Part shown: piece after piece, positions 5,388-5,527 of the stretch
Layout of the letters: every line of letters starts with the position of its first letter
How positions within the stretch are numbered: position 1 is the stretch's first letter
From: Limiplasma sp031549415
GTDB taxonomy: Bacteria > Bacillota > Clostridia > Christensenellales > Aristaeellaceae
Length of the DNA stretch: 5,527 nucleotides
NCBI GenBank assembly: GCA_031549415.1
Contig: JAVBPU010000037.1
Coordinates: 1-5,527 of the forward strand
Direction of reading: 5' to 3'
The notes under the pieces: model-generated
Seen by the model: the letters and a program-made list of their open reading frames with translations, nothing else
The model's database searches: none
Told to the model about the DNA's origin: nothing
Program-made: the position numbers and the translations under genes

Positions 5388-5527
5388 CCAGCTCCGGCCT
5401 TTCGCACTGCGCAGCCTGCACTACCGTTTGGCTGCTTGGCTCAAGCCCCGGCTATCGGTCGCTTGCCACCTACGGTGGCAGTGCCCACTGGGCACACGCT
5501 TCCTTACGCCGCCCCCTCCCCGCCCGG
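5388..5527 (-). repeat. Structured repeat element, copy 2, cut by the window edge
   Basis: This gene-free stretch is, on the - strand, a second copy of the structure at 1-165. Read on that strand it has GTGCCC/GGGCAC with loop AGT (5495-5481), TGCCACC/GGTGGCA with loop GTA (5480-5464), AGCCGG paired with CCGG-A-GCT (5453-5448 and 5397-5390), and GCAGCC/GGCTGC with a 13-base loop (5435-5411). Order and spacing equal copy 1. Several stems differ from copy 1 on both sides at once so that pairing survives. The right part (5500-5527) is only GC-rich and diverges. The outer closing stem seen in copy 1 is not visible, either because it lies beyond the edge or because the array has taken its place. 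Confidence 0.7.

Noticed and set aside
1..5527. Composite transposon bounded by inverted copies
   Set aside because: No transposase or integrase is present, no target duplication can be seen, and the genes carried are ordinary chromosomal types.

Overview
The window is GC-rich and carries four complete genes, all on the + strand, enclosed by two copies of a structured repeat that face each other. Small Clostridia-type promoters, codon usage, a PAS-GGDEF protein with an LCxxxC segment and the style of the signal peptides suggest a high-GC gut Bacillota (Clostridia, perhaps Oscillospirales or Christensenellales). This assignment is a guess: there is no rRNA or marker gene to test it. Because the sequence begins and ends inside copies of the same repeat family, the window could be a whole contig broken at repeats.

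Layout: 1-200 is repeat copy 1, a multi-stem structure reading toward the first gene. 221-1126 encodes a PAS-GGDEF diguanylate cyclase with an intact active site and inhibitory site, and its ribosome binding site lies in a small hairpin. 1266-2117 encodes a secreted protein with two PepSY-like repeats and unknown function. 2118-2411 is an unusually structured intergenic region: a strong bidirectional terminator, two further hairpins, a 16-bp tandem duplication, and a good sigma-70-type promoter whose -35 box sits in the loop of a 13-bp inverted repeat. 2412-3872 encodes an ArnT/PMT-like (GT39) membrane glycosyltransferase. 3873-4017 holds a probable terminator and a near-ideal promoter. 4018-5094 encodes a secreted ABC-transporter binding protein of the FbpA/AfuA/PhnS kind, with no permease or ATPase gene beside it. 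5095-5527 has no gene: it holds a three-unit 85-bp hairpin array, a long near-perfect hairpin, and repeat copy 2 on the - strand.

The four genes do not form an obvious pathway. Each of the last three seems to have its own promoter, so they are probably separate transcription units: one signalling gene (c-di-GMP), two envelope or secreted functions, and one uptake function. The most unusual content is the repeat family. Between copies 1 and 2 the sequences of several stems differ, but both sides of the stems change together so that pairing is kept (about eight compensatory pair changes by eye), while loops keep their length and much of their sequence. That pattern suggests selection on a folded RNA or single-stranded DNA rather than on a protein.
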